Below are positions 34,306 to 43,494 of a DNA stretch of 51,130 nt, one piece after another (the first letter of the stretch is position 1; the number at the start of each line of letters is the position of its first letter). Both the position numbers and the translations under genes were made by a program. This DNA is from Chthoniobacterales bacterium (GTDB lineage: Bacteria > Verrucomicrobiota > Verrucomicrobiia > Chthoniobacterales > UBA10450): positions 1 to 51,130 of the forward strand of contig JACDCC010000396.1 in the NCBI GenBank assembly GCA_013694595.1. The letters run 5' to 3'. Under the pieces are notes generated by a model. The model had not been told where the DNA came from. It did no database searches and saw nothing but the letters and a program-made list of their open reading frames with translations.

Positions 34306-35535
34306 ATGCGCGTCGTCGTCTGGGGGATCAATTACGCGCCGGAGTTTACCGGAATCGCGCCGCATAGCGTCGCGCTGTGCGAGTTTCTGTGCGGGCGCGG
34401 CCATGACGTCAAGATGGTGAGCACGTTCTCGTATTATCCGACGTGGAGAAAACTGCCGGACGACCAGGGAAGAGTTTACCGCACCGATGTCATCAATGGG
34501 GTACCGGTGCACCGCTGCTGGCACTTTGTGCCGCCGCAGGTATCGGCTCTGAAGCGCATCCTGCACGAGGCGAGTTTTATCGCGACGTCGGTTTTAAGGC
34601 AGCTGACGTTGAAGGCGCCGGATGTGTACGTGGTCGTTTCACCGCCGTTGCTGCTCGGCGCGGCAGCGTGGCTCGTGGGCGGAGTCAAAGGAGCGCCCTT
34701 TGTCTTTCACGTGCAGGACATGCAGCCTGACGCGGCTGTCGGCTTGGGAATGCTGCGCGAGGGCTGGTTTATCAAAGCGTTGTATGCGCTCGAGGCGTTC
34801 GCCTATCGGAGCGCGGCGCGTGTCTCCGGGATCACGCCGCGGATGTTGGCTGCGTTTCGTCAGAAAGGCGTGCCGGAATCGAAGCTGATTTATTTCCCGA
34901 ATGCGATCGCACTTGCCGACGGCGCGAGCGCGGCAAAGCGAGGGAAATTTCGGGAGGAGCACGGCTTTCGGTCCGACGAATTCCTCGCGCTTTATGCCGG
35001 CAATCTCGGGGTGAAGCAGGGGCTTGATGTGTTGATCTCCGCAGCGGAGTTGCTGCACGACCGGTCGATTCGCATCGTCATCTGTGGCGATGGAGCGCAA
35101 CGCGACGTGCTCGCGGAGCGGGTGCGGACGTTGAAGCTCCCGAATGTAACGATGCTCCCGCTGCAGGATGATTATGAGGCGATGCTGGAAGATGCGGACG
35201 TCTGCTTCATCACGCAGCAGTCGGGATCCGGCAGCTCGTTTTTCCCGAGCAAGCTGCTGGGGCTACTGGCCCAGTCGAAGCCAGTGATCACGGTGGCGGA
35301 TCCGGAGAGTGATTTGAGTGAGGCGGTGGTGGAGGGAGGCTTCGGCGTCAATGTTCCACCGGGACGGCCAGACGAGCTGGCGCAGTTGCTGGACAGCATC
35401 GCCGGTGACCGAGAGCGGCTCCAGCGGCTCGGCGCTGCCGGACGCGTCTACGTGGATCAGTTCGAGAAGAATCACGTCTACGTGAGTTTCCTCGACGAGC
35501 TGGAGAGAGTTGTGGCTGCCCGGTCCGCACGGTAA
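34306..35535 (+). CDS. WcaI-family glycosyltransferase
   Basis: A 409-aa GT-B enzyme of the colanic-acid WcaI type. The diagnostic start is VVWGINYAPEFTGIAPHS; then FSYYPTWRK, VVSPPLLLGAAAW, FHVQDMQPDAAVGLGML, LYAGNLGVKQGLDVLISA and the donor end SGSSFFPSKLLGLLAQSKPVI. The last block replaces the E-x7-E motif in this subfamily as well. It is the last gene of the plus-strand operon and converges on the WcaJ-like gene 51 bp further on. Together with the WcaF- and WcaJ-like proteins it suggests an EPS initiated and extended in a colanic-acid-like way. Confidence 0.92.
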   Translation: MRVVVWGINYAPEFTGIAPHSVALCEFLCGRGHDVKMVSTFSYYPTWRKLPDDQGRVYRTDVINGVPVHRCWHFVPPQVSALKRILHEASFIATSVLRQLTLKAPDVYVVVSPPLLLGAAAWLVGGVKGAPFVFHVQDMQPDAAVGLGMLREGWFIKALYALEAFAYRSAARVSGITPRMLAAFRQKGVPESKLIYFPNAIALADGASAAKRGKFREEHGFRSDEFLALYAGNLGVKQGLDVLISAAELLHDRSIRIVICGDGAQRDVLAERVRTLKLPNVTMLPLQDDYEAMLEDADVCFITQQSGSGSSFFPSKLLGLLAQSKPVITVADPESDLSEAVVEGGFGVNVPPGRPDELAQLLDSIAGDRERLQRLGAAGRVYVDQFEKNHVYVSFLDELERVVAARSAR

Positions 35536-35586
35536 GGGATCGCGTGGTCGGTTCCTGCGAACCCGATTGGTCCGTATGGCACCCGC

Positions 35587-36993
35587 CTAGTAGGCGGTCC
35601 GCGGCGGCACGATTAATTGCGCGCACGTCCGCAGAATGATGCCGCACTCGAGCGAGAGGTTCCAGTTCTCGAGATACTCGATGTCGCATTCAACGCGATG
35701 CTTGATGTCGGAATCGTTCCGCGCTTCGCCGCGATAGCCGCGCACTTGCGCGAGGCCGGTGATCCCCGGCTTCACGAATGTGCGCACGTGGTAGTTGGCC
35801 ATCAGCTGCGAGAACTGGTTGTTGTGCTCGATCAGGTGCGGCCGCGGTCCGACAATGCTCATGTCGCCTTTGATCACGTTCCAGAACTGCGGCACTTCAT
35901 CGATGCTGAGTTTGCGGAACCATTTCCCGAGCGGGTAAATCCGCGCATCGCCGTCGTGCGCCTGCCGCGCCACGTCGGTATTATGCGGATGCATGGTCCT
36001 GAATTTCAGGATTGTGAACTGCCGGTTCTGCATGCCGGCGCGGGTCTGCACATGAAACAGCGGCCCCGGCGATTGCAGGCGTTGCGCGAGCCAGACGATG
36101 ACGGCGAGGATGGGAAAGATGAGCACGACCACGGGTAATGCGATCAGGACGTCGATGGCGCGCTTGAAGAAGCGGTTCAAAGGGTTCTCGAGCGGTTCTT
36201 CACGCAGGCCGATGAAGCGGAAACCGTCGTCTTCGAAGTGCGTTACCGGGTGGCGCAGTTTCTCCTCGAGATCGCTCACAATCAGGAGCCGCGCTCCAAG
36301 CTGATCGCAGACGCGGATGATGTTCCAATTGACCTCGGTAAAGAGCGGGAACTCGAGCAGGATGACTTGCGTGATGCCACGCTCCCGCACCACACGCTCG
36401 ATGTCGTCCGAGTCGCCGAGCACCGGAATGCCATCCTCGGTTTGCTGGATCGACTCATCCGTCAGCATGCCGATCGCACGCAAGCCGATCTCGGATTTTC
36501 GCCGCAACCAGCCGCGCAGCTGCTTCGCTTTCTCAGCCGATCCGATCAGCAACGTTTTCTCAACGCGTTCGCCTTTGAAAATGCCGCTGGCGAGGAACGA
36601 CGGCAGATAATGATGCGAAAACAACAGCGCGACGTAGAGCCACGGCACGAAGTTGAAGAAGAAGAGACGGGAAATGAAGGTGTCCTGCGTCGCGATGAGG
36701 TAGAGGACCAGCGTGCCGGTGCTGGCGAAAGTCTGGCGCAGACTCAGTCGATGCTGGCGGAGCAGTTCGTTTTGGAGGAAGTAGTTTTTCGATCCATCGC
36801 GCACGAGCGATTCGAACGTTATGCCGAGCACGAGGAGGACGCAGTAGATCGTGTAGCGACGCCAGGTGAGCTCGGCGCCCTCCGAGTAGAAAGTGACCAT
36901 GACCCAGACGCCGAACCAGAACAGCGCCGCGACGAGGATGATCTGACAGAGCAGGAAAAGGCGGTAGAGACCTTCCGTGCGTTGCGTAACCAT
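35587..36993 (-). CDS. Undecaprenyl-phosphate glucose phosphotransferase, WcaJ-like
   Basis: A 468-aa polyprenyl-phosphate hexose-1-phosphate transferase that starts repeat-unit synthesis. Four or five N-terminal transmembrane helices (from LFLLCQIILVAALFWFGVWV) lead into a cytoplasmic CoA-binding-like domain (KTLLIGSAEKAKQLRGWL, GITQVILLEFPL), one more helix (DVLIALPVVVLIFPILAVIV), and the C-terminal sugar-transferase domain with FTILKFRTM, RKLSIDEVPQFWNVIKGDMSIVGPRP and VKPGITGLAQV. All conserved blocks are intact. It is transcribed opposite to the operon it serves. The gap to the convergent WcaI gene contains a short palindrome over the stop codon. Glucose is the usual substrate of this subfamily; galactose cannot be excluded. 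Confidence 0.94.
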   Translation of the reverse strand: MVTQRTEGLYRLFLLCQIILVAALFWFGVWVMVTFYSEGAELTWRRYTIYCVLLVLGITFESLVRDGSKNYFLQNELLRQHRLSLRQTFASTGTLVLYLIATQDTFISRLFFFNFVPWLYVALLFSHHYLPSFLASGIFKGERVEKTLLIGSAEKAKQLRGWLRRKSEIGLRAIGMLTDESIQQTEDGIPVLGDSDDIERVVRERGITQVILLEFPLFTEVNWNIIRVCDQLGARLLIVSDLEEKLRHPVTHFEDDGFRFIGLREEPLENPLNRFFKRAIDVLIALPVVVLIFPILAVIVWLAQRLQSPGPLFHVQTRAGMQNRQFTILKFRTMHPHNTDVARQAHDGDARIYPLGKWFRKLSIDEVPQFWNVIKGDMSIVGPRPHLIEHNNQFSQLMANYHVRTFVKPGITGLAQVRGYRGEARNDSDIKHRVECDIEYLENWNLSLECGIILRTCAQLIVPPRTAY

Positions 36994-37144
36994 GGTTATG
37001 CCTCAGTGGCAAGGTTGAGAGTACGCGATGGAAGGCGGCCTTCAACTCGTGGTAAAATCAGCGCGAACATGATGGGTGCGGGACGCAGGCAGCCCCTCTT
37101 CATTGCTCAGCTATTCCCATACCAATGATCGGTTCCATTGCCTG

Positions 37145-39556
37145 ATGCCGGACGCGGTGCAAGAACCCTCCCGCAGGAGCCGCCGGGGCGTGCCGAAAAC
37201 GCTCGCGTGGCAGGATCTGGCGGCGCCGCTTTTGCCTCTCGTAGCGTGCTTCCTGGGTGGGGCAACGCAGAAGTGGGCGGAAGGCTTTGTCGTGGCCGCG
37301 CTCGGGCTGTTGTTGCTGGCGCGTCCGCCGCGGCTCTCGCTCGGCCCGGCGCTGAATGGAATCCTGATCGCGCTGCTTGCTTGCGCGGCGACGGCGTTTC
37401 TCCCGGCGCGCTGGTTCTTTCAACCCGCATGGCGAGAGGCACTTGTGAACGATTTCAGCGTGATGATTCCGGCGACGGTGAGCCCGCAGCCGTGGTTGAG
37501 CTTCGGCGCGTTCCTCAGCCTCGTGGCGGGCATCAGCTGGCTCTATTACGTGGCGACGAAGGAGTCCGACACGCGCGCGGTTCGCCAGCAACTGCGGTTG
37601 TTTGCGGCTGGAGTCGGGCTGCTGGCGGCGCTCGCGATTGCCCTCTATCTCGCCGGAACGGCACTGCCGTTTTGGCATAACCAACGTGGCTTCGGCCCGT
37701 TCCCGAACCGCAATCAAACAGCGGATCTGCTCGGCATTACGGCGGTAATCATTCTGGCCTGCGGACAGGATGACATCCGTCAGGGTCGGAAACGCTGGAT
37801 TCTGTGGGTGGCGGCGCTTGGCGCGATCATTGCAGCAATCGTGTTGAATTTCTCGCGTGCCGGGATCGCCATCCTGGTCGCGGGGAGCGCGCTCTGGCTC
37901 GGCAGCTTTGCGTTCCGCCGCGGGTCCGGAGCACGGCTCGCGGTGGGGGCATCGGCGTTGCTCGGGCTGCTGACGCTGGTGTTGGTGTTTGGCGGCCAGA
38001 CGCTGGCGCGTTTCAATTTTCGCGGCGACGGCGCTGGCGTCACGAGCGACTTCCGATGGTTGATCTTTCAAGACGCTTGGAAGCTGATTCGCGCGTCGCC
38101 ATGGTGCGGCGTCGGACTTGGGAACTTCGAACCGGTGTTTGCGATTTTCCGCGAGGCTTCTTTCGGTCAGTCGAAGGCACTGCATCCGGAGAGCGACTGG
38201 TTTTGGCTGGCCGCCGAGATGGGATGGCCAGCAGTGCTCCTCGTGCTCGCCGGTGCAGTCATCCTCCTCACGCGCATGTTTCCGATGGGCGAGGGGACAA
38301 ACCAGCGCTTTCGCCTGGCGGCGTTTGTGGCTGCGTTGCTGTTTGGGTTGCACGGGTTGGTGGATGTCGCGGGACACCGCGTCGGCACCGCGTACGCGGG
38401 CATTTTTCTCCTCGGCCTCGCGTTGAAGCGCCCGCTGCAGTTGCGGGAGAGTCGGTGGGTTTCACGGGGTTTCCGCACAGTCGGTGCGGCGTTGGCGATC
38501 ACTGGAGCGACCTGGATCTACGCGCATTTCAGCCAGGGAGCGTTGCCGGGAGGAATCGGCGCAGACAACGCCCGGCGAGCCGCGACGGAAGCGAACCAGC
38601 GTCGCGACTTCGCAGCGACTATCGCGCACGCGTCGCGCGGGCTCGAACTGGCGCCGCTCGACTGGCAACTCTATTTTCTGCGGGCGCTGGGCACGGTCGG
38701 CGCGAACCGCGCGCCCGGTAAAGCGCTCGATGATTTCCGTCGCGCGCGGTTTCTGGAGCCGAACTCGTTCGAGGTGCCGTACCAGGAGGGAGTGGCGTGG
38801 CTAACGAGAGAACCGGCACTCGCAATGACCGCCTGGCGCGAAGCGTTGCGCCGTGCCGGCCCGCAACGCGCGGAGCTTTACGGCCGGATGTTGTCGAGCG
38901 CGGCTCTCTTGAATCGTATCGTCAACCGGATGCTGGAGGAGTTCGGCAGCACGCAGCCTGACCTGGCGCTCGCTTACCTCGAGCGCGTCTCCGGGGAGCA
39001 ATTCACATCTGCTCTGGACCCGCTGCTGGAGCGCGATCCAGATCTCAGCACACTCAGCCATGAACAGCGGATCCGGCTGTTCGAACTTTGGTCGGAACGC
39101 GGCGATCCCGCGCAGCTGGCTTCGTTGGTGGAATCTCAGCCGGCGCTGCTGCCAATCGCATGGCGCGGGGTCGCGAAACACCATGCGGCTCGCCGCGATT
39201 TTCGAGGGGCGTACGAGCTGGCGAAGCAATTCGGCAAGACGCCGAAGCTGCCGGAAAAGACGGCCGGTCCCTCCGTCGAACAACTGCAACGCGCGTTGTA
39301 TTCGACCCTGAATAACTACGCCGTCGGGTTCACGTTGTACGACGAGCAGATGCGCGCGGGAAACGTCGACGACGCCCTCATCACCGTCCGCCATTTCACA
39401 AATGCAGGAGGCGCGCCCGCCTACTTTCATTTCCTGGAAGCGGAAGCGTGGGCCGCGAAAGACAGCTGGGATCGCGCCTGGGAGGCGCGGCAGGCTTACG
39501 ACCGCGCGGCGATGCCGGCGAAGGGGCGCCGCGGAGTTCGACTCGACGACGCGTGA
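37145..39556 (+). CDS. O-antigen ligase/polymerase domain protein with C-terminal TPR-like region
   Basis: An 803-aa protein. Residues about 20-420 form a polytopic membrane domain with ten or so helices and the Wzy_C/O-antigen-ligase features: FNRNQTADLLG-like FPNRNQTADL, LNFSRAGIAILVAG and the large periplasmic loop SPWCGVGLGNFEPVF with HPESDWFWLAAEMGWP. Residues about 440-800 are helical with TPR-like units (ANQRRDFAATIAHASRGLELAPLD, LDDFRRARFLEPNSFEVPYQEG). This membrane-plus-TPR layout resembles PglL-like ligases and EPS polymerases with a periplasmic repeat tail. I chose the ATG at 37145; a GTG at 37076 would add 23 poorly conserved residues. It is divergent from the WcaJ-like gene (151 bp). 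Confidence 0.82.
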   Translation: MPDAVQEPSRRSRRGVPKTLAWQDLAAPLLPLVACFLGGATQKWAEGFVVAALGLLLLARPPRLSLGPALNGILIALLACAATAFLPARWFFQPAWREALVNDFSVMIPATVSPQPWLSFGAFLSLVAGISWLYYVATKESDTRAVRQQLRLFAAGVGLLAALAIALYLAGTALPFWHNQRGFGPFPNRNQTADLLGITAVIILACGQDDIRQGRKRWILWVAALGAIIAAIVLNFSRAGIAILVAGSALWLGSFAFRRGSGARLAVGASALLGLLTLVLVFGGQTLARFNFRGDGAGVTSDFRWLIFQDAWKLIRASPWCGVGLGNFEPVFAIFREASFGQSKALHPESDWFWLAAEMGWPAVLLVLAGAVILLTRMFPMGEGTNQRFRLAAFVAALLFGLHGLVDVAGHRVGTAYAGIFLLGLALKRPLQLRESRWVSRGFRTVGAALAITGATWIYAHFSQGALPGGIGADNARRAATEANQRRDFAATIAHASRGLELAPLDWQLYFLRALGTVGANRAPGKALDDFRRARFLEPNSFEVPYQEGVAWLTREPALAMTAWREALRRAGPQRAELYGRMLSSAALLNRIVNRMLEEFGSTQPDLALAYLERVSGEQFTSALDPLLERDPDLSTLSHEQRIRLFELWSERGDPAQLASLVESQPALLPIAWRGVAKHHAARRDFRGAYELAKQFGKTPKLPEKTAGPSVEQLQRALYSTLNNYAVGFTLYDEQMRAGNVDDALITVRHFTNAGGAPAYFHFLEAEAWAAKDSWDRAWEARQAYDRAAMPAKGRRGVRLDDA

Positions 39557-39670
39557 CCGGTCGTAGGGTGTTTCTCGGCCGCTAGTCTGAGCCATAGCTG
39601 AAGAAGCGCGCTCCGCGCATGACACGTCGGCAATGATGCGATTGATTCCGACGTGCCGGAAACCCTGCCA

Positions 39671-40429
39671 ATGGAAGAGCCGACAATCGCGCCGCGGCAA
39701 CGCCCGAGCGTCTCGATCGTTATCCCGACCTTGAACGAGGCCGCAAACGTGGAGCCGCTGGTTCGCCAAGTGGCGGAGAATGCACCGGCGGACGCCGAGA
39801 TCATCATCGTGGATGACGGCTCAGATGACGGCACGGTGGATCGGGTTCGTTCGCTCGCGGAAGAGCACGCCGTTCGTTTGATGCAACGTGACAATCCGAC
39901 GCTCGGCCTTTCCGGCGCAGTGATCGCTGGCGCACGTGCCGCGCGAGGAGAGGTGCTAATTGTGATGGATGCCGATCTGAGTCATCCCCCCGCCGATATC
40001 CCCAGTCTTCTCACCCCGCTGCTTGACGGCCGGGCGGACATGGTGATCGGCAGCCGCTATGTGCGCGGCGGAACGACTCCCGGCTGGCCGTTGTTCCGAC
40101 GAATCCTTTCGCGGGCGGCGGCTGGAGTGGCTTACCCGCTCACCGGAGTGCACGATTCGATGTGCGGATTTTTTGCGATCCGACGGGTTCGACTGCTCGA
40201 GCTCACGCCGCGCGCCACCGGGTTCAAGATCGCCTTCGAAGCGATCGTGAATGGCGGCCGAACGTTCCGCGTACTCGAGGTGCCGATCGCATTCCGCGAT
40301 CGCGTTCGAGGCACTTCGAAGATGAACACGCGCGTCGCGCTGCTCTTCTCGACCCGATGGTTGCTGGCGGCCACCCGGATTCTTATGCGCCGTCACCGTC
40401 GACCGAGCGCCTCAGACTCGCACCGCTGA
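39671..40429 (+). CDS. Family 2 glycosyltransferase, polyprenol-phosphate mannose synthase-like
   Basis: A 252-aa GT-A enzyme. SVSIVIPTLNEAANVEPLV opens the domain, IIIVDDGSDDGT follows and DADLSHPP carries the metal-binding aspartates; GSRYVRGGTTPGWPLFRRI and DSMCGFFAIRR are hallmarks of the dolichol/polyprenol-phosphate-mannose synthase group, and IAFRDRVRGTSKM ends it. No C-terminal transmembrane domain is present, so it is the soluble form. It probably makes a polyprenyl-phosphate sugar donor. Such donors feed GT-C enzymes, and two GT-C-type proteins are encoded in the window (1-1217 and 40412-41725). The ATG at 39671 is chosen; a GTG at 39653 would add six residues. Its end overlaps the convergent GT87 gene by 18 bp. 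Confidence 0.88.
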   Translation: MEEPTIAPRQRPSVSIVIPTLNEAANVEPLVRQVAENAPADAEIIIVDDGSDDGTVDRVRSLAEEHAVRLMQRDNPTLGLSGAVIAGARAARGEVLIVMDADLSHPPADIPSLLTPLLDGRADMVIGSRYVRGGTTPGWPLFRRILSRAAAGVAYPLTGVHDSMCGFFAIRRVRLLELTPRATGFKIAFEAIVNGGRTFRVLEVPIAFRDRVRGTSKMNTRVALLFSTRWLLAATRILMRRHRRPSASDSHR

Positions 40430-41725
40430 CTCAATAGCAGATTGGCGCTTTGTTTTCCAAAGCTCCAGAACCAGCGCTGCAAATAGGATCATCGTCGCGA
40501 ACATCGTGTTGCCGTAGGCCTGCGCGAGACGCTGCAGCGGAATCGTGAGCGCGAGGAGCGCAACGGCGGTCAGCGTCGGCACGAGCAACGCCGGGCTCCA
40601 CGATGTGAGCAGTCGCCGCACGATGACCGTCAGGGGGAAGAGCAGGCAGGCGAACAGATACCCAAAGGCGAGTGGCGTAAAGATGAGGATCAGCAGCACG
40701 AGGAGTGCGAATTCCATCGCATCAGTCTCGCGTGTTCGTCGCGCGCGCCTCGGCAAAACGGCGATGTAGGCGAGGCCAAAGAAGAGCGCCACACCGGCGA
40801 TGATCCGATTCACCACGGAAAAGCTGAGATCCGCAACGTTCGCATACAGCGGCGTGTGGACGGCGAATTGCTCATCGTAATCCACGTGTCGCAGGAGCCG
40901 ATTGGCGACTCCGAAGATCGACTGATTCTTCCACGAGTTGCTGCGGCCCGGGCGCTGCGCGACGCCCGTATTGTCATATTTCAGCAGCATGCCTTCGGTC
41001 CAAAGCTGCAGATCGTTCCGCGCCTGGTCGAAGCCGCGGAACGGCGCCGGCAGCACGATGAGGAGGAAGGCCAGTGTTACCAGCAGCGATGCCGCGGCCA
41101 CCCAGTAGCGACGATACACGAGGTAAACGATCAGGATGAACGGAAAGGCCTTGATCGCTGCGGCGATGGCGATAAGCGCGCCAGCGAGGCTTCCGCGCCG
41201 CGCTTGCAGCGCGACAAAGGCGCCGAGCATCAGAGCGAGCAAGACGAGGCTCGGCTGCCCAAGATGGAAATTGCTCCAAGCGTAGACCGCAATCACGAGA
41301 CTCGGGATCACATAGACGAGCAGATGCTGCCGCTTCCACTCGCCGGCCGCGAGCCGCACCGCGAGGAGAATGCTGGCGAGCCAGGCGGCGGCATTTACCA
41401 CGACCAGTGCAACGACCAGGCCGGTGGGGCCGAGCAGGCTGACCGGCGCGAGGAAAACAGCGCAGGTCGGCGGATACATAAACGGAAACTTCTGGTTCCG
41501 CGTCGGATAAAGTGCCTCGCCGTTTAGAAACTTCCGACCTGTGTCATGCCAGAGCTCGTAATCTTTGATGCTCTCGCCGAGCAATGCGTTCGCGACCGGA
41601 ATCGCGGCAAACACGAGAAGTACCGCCCCAAACAGCCAGACAACGGCGCGAAAGGCGGCGTCGGTGTTTACCCGGTCCGCGAAAGCACTGAGCGACGTGC
41701 TGCCATTGCGAATCACGCCGCGCAC
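40412..41725 (-). CDS. GT87 (DUF2029) polyprenyl-phosphate-dependent mannosyltransferase-like protein
   Basis: A 437-aa polytopic GT-C protein. The first large loop holds DYELWHDTGRKFLNGEALYP with the acidic catalytic-type residue, then FMYPPTCAVFLAPVSLLGP, NFHLGQPSLVLLALMLGAF and LIAIAAAIKAFPFILIVYLV, the conserved set of the DUF2029 family. About ten helices follow. It would use polyprenyl-phosphate mannose (or a similar donor), perhaps made by the GT2 at 39671. It is last in a minus-strand series after gatA, whose stop it overlaps by 13 bp, although the link with tRNA amidation is surely only transcriptional. Confidence 0.88.
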   Translation of the reverse strand: MRGVIRNGSTSLSAFADRVNTDAAFRAVVWLFGAVLLVFAAIPVANALLGESIKDYELWHDTGRKFLNGEALYPTRNQKFPFMYPPTCAVFLAPVSLLGPTGLVVALVVVNAAAWLASILLAVRLAAGEWKRQHLLVYVIPSLVIAVYAWSNFHLGQPSLVLLALMLGAFVALQARRGSLAGALIAIAAAIKAFPFILIVYLVYRRYWVAAASLLVTLAFLLIVLPAPFRGFDQARNDLQLWTEGMLLKYDNTGVAQRPGRSNSWKNQSIFGVANRLLRHVDYDEQFAVHTPLYANVADLSFSVVNRIIAGVALFFGLAYIAVLPRRARRTRETDAMEFALLVLLILIFTPLAFGYLFACLLFPLTVIVRRLLTSWSPALLVPTLTAVALLALTIPLQRLAQAYGNTMFATMILFAALVLELWKTKRQSAIESAVRV

Positions 41726-43197
41726 GCCTCATGCGATTTCCGCGCAGGCGGACGTTGCTGATGCCACGTGGTGCTTTGCTCGTAGGCGTGGGCGATCTGC
41801 AGCAGGCGCGCTTCATCGAGCGGTCTCCCGAGTAGTTGCAGCCCGATCGGCAGCCGGACGTCGTCGAGCGCGGCGAAGCCACACGGGATAGAGATGCCGC
41901 AGATGCCCGCGAGATTCGCGGCGATGGTGAAGATGTCGGCTAGATACATTTGTAACGGATCAGCCGAACGTTCACCTATCCTGAATGCGACGGAGGGTGA
42001 AACGGGCGAAATCAAGGCGTCCACTTCCTCGAAAGCGCGGGTGAAGTCACGCCGAATCAGCTCCCGCACCTTCTGCGCGCGCAAGTAGTAGGCGTCGTGG
42101 TAACCGGAACTCAGCACGTAGGTGCCAAGAATGATGCGACGTTTCACTTCGGCGCCGAATCCTTCCGCGCGCGTCCGGCCGTAGTAATCGAGAAGGTTGT
42201 TCGAGTTCTCCGCGCGATGGCCGTAACGGATGCCGTCGAAGCGCGCCAAATTGGCCGATGCCTCCGCCGTGGCGACGATGTAGTAGACCGCCACAGCATA
42301 CTCGGTGTGCGGAAGCGAAACCTCCACGATCTGCGCGCCTAACGAGTGCAACTGCGCGATCGCGGCGTCGACTGCCACCTTCACCTGCGGATCGATCCCG
42401 TCCGACATGTATTCGCGCGGCACGCCTAGCTTCAGTCCACGAAGATCGCGGCCGAGTTTCGCTGTGTAATCAGGCGGAGGCGAATCGAGGCAGGTGGAGT
42501 CCTGCGGATCGCCTCCCGCGATCGCGTTCATGATCAGCGCAGCGTCACGCACGGTGCGCGTGAGCGGCCCCGCCTGGTCGAGCGAGGAGGCGAACGCCAC
42601 GAGCCCAAAGCGCGAAACTCGTCCGTAGCTCGGTTTCAAACCGACGACGCCGCAAAAACCCGCCGGCTGCCGAATCGAGCCACCGGTGTCAGTGCCGAGC
42701 GCGCCGTAGGCCTCACCTGCCGCGACCGCCGCCGCCGAACCACCGCTCGAGCCCCCCGGCACCCGCGCAAGATCCCACGGATTGCGAGCTATCTTCACGC
42801 CTGAATTCTCGGTGGACGAGCCCATTGCGAACTCGTCCATGTTCGTCTTGCCGAACGGTATGGCGCCGGCCGCACGCAGCTTCCTGATCACCGTTGCATC
42901 GTATTGCGATCGATAGCTCCCGAGAATGCGGGACGCGCAGGTGCAAGGCTGTCCGGCGACATTGATGATGTCCTTGATCGCGATCGGCACACCGCCCAGC
43001 GGCAGCTCCACGTCCACAGAAGCGGCCTCCCGAAGCGCCGCCTCCAGGTCGACCGAGAGATATGCGCCGAGCGTGGGATCGGCGTCGGCGATCCGGGCGT
43101 GTAAACAGTTCACCACCTCTGCCGGCGAGACCTGGCGCTGTCGCAGCAGCGTCTGCAGTTCGGCAATGGTGAGTGCCGGCAGATCAGCCGGCGTCAT
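41713..43197 (-). CDS. gatA: Asp-tRNA(Asn)/Glu-tRNA(Gln) amidotransferase subunit A
   Basis: Amidase subunit of the tRNA-dependent amidotransferase, which releases ammonia from glutamine for amidation of Glu-tRNA(Gln) and Asp-tRNA(Asn). At 494 aa it has the complete amidase-signature triad K75 (PIAIKDIINV), S150 (PGGSSGGS) and S174 (DTGGSIRQPAG), with the same spacings as in characterised GatA proteins (75 and 24 residues). LKPSYGRVSRFGLVAFASSLDQAGP follows. The ATG overlaps the gatC stop (TGA within 43194-43197), so the two are coupled. gatB is not in the window. Confidence 0.96.
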   Translation of the reverse strand: MTPADLPALTIAELQTLLRQRQVSPAEVVNCLHARIADADPTLGAYLSVDLEAALREAASVDVELPLGGVPIAIKDIINVAGQPCTCASRILGSYRSQYDATVIRKLRAAGAIPFGKTNMDEFAMGSSTENSGVKIARNPWDLARVPGGSSGGSAAAVAAGEAYGALGTDTGGSIRQPAGFCGVVGLKPSYGRVSRFGLVAFASSLDQAGPLTRTVRDAALIMNAIAGGDPQDSTCLDSPPPDYTAKLGRDLRGLKLGVPREYMSDGIDPQVKVAVDAAIAQLHSLGAQIVEVSLPHTEYAVAVYYIVATAEASANLARFDGIRYGHRAENSNNLLDYYGRTRAEGFGAEVKRRIILGTYVLSSGYHDAYYLRAQKVRELIRRDFTRAFEEVDALISPVSPSVAFRIGERSADPLQMYLADIFTIAANLAGICGISIPCGFAALDDVRLPIGLQLLGRPLDEARLLQIAHAYEQSTTWHQQRPPARKSHEACAA

Positions 43198-43481
43198 TCG
43201 ATGACTTTAGGCACGATGAAGAGGCCGTTCGCCTGTCGTGGTGCGTTGCTCAACGCCTCCTCGGCGTTGAACCACGCGCGCGGCTCGTCTTCTCGAAAGA
43301 CGTTGAAGATCGGCACCGCATGCGCCGCTGCCTCGATGTCGGTTACATCGACCTCCTCAAGCTTCTTTGCGTAAGCCAGGACTTCGTCGAGCTGCTCCTG
43401 AAAAAGGCGTGCCTCGTCGCCGGTCAGGTTCAAACGAGCGAGCTTGGCGACGTACGAGACGTCGAGATCCTGATCTGCCAT
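43194..43481 (-). CDS. gatC: Asp-tRNA(Asn)/Glu-tRNA(Gln) amidotransferase subunit C
   Basis: A 95-aa stabilising subunit that wraps between GatA and GatB. DVSYVAKLARLNLTGDEARLF and LDEVLAYAKKLEEVDVTDIE are the typical first half and HAVPIFNVFREDEP the typical second half; the C-terminal VPKVIE closes it. The ATG at 43481 is chosen because the family starts with about ten residues before VAKLARL; the longer open frame adds Cys/Arg-rich sequence. It lies 13 bp downstream of a small coiled-coil gene and overlaps gatA by 4 bp. Confidence 0.94.
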   Translation of the reverse strand: MADQDLDVSYVAKLARLNLTGDEARLFQEQLDEVLAYAKKLEEVDVTDIEAAAHAVPIFNVFREDEPRAWFNAEEALSNAPRQANGLFIVPKVIE

Positions 43482-43494
43482 CTCCGGCGAGTGG

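Noticed and set aside
35580-35600. Palindrome CCGCCTAGTAGGCGG over the stop codon of the WcaJ-like gene as a terminator
   Set aside because: Only a 5-bp stem is possible with a usable loop and no T-run follows; too weak to call.
36994-37144. Sigma-70 promoter with TAAAAT near 37052
   Set aside because: A TAAAAT hexamer is present but no -35 element at proper spacing; not supportable without start-site data.
37100-38377. Open frame of 425 codons opposite the O-antigen ligase/TPR gene
   Set aside because: Composition is Arg/Gln/His-rich with no motif; the sense frame has the expected membrane helices.
39557-39670. Small gene or RNA between the ligase/TPR gene and the GT2 gene
   Set aside because: No convincing frame, promoter or structure beyond a short GCGCG hairpin; treated as ordinary spacer.
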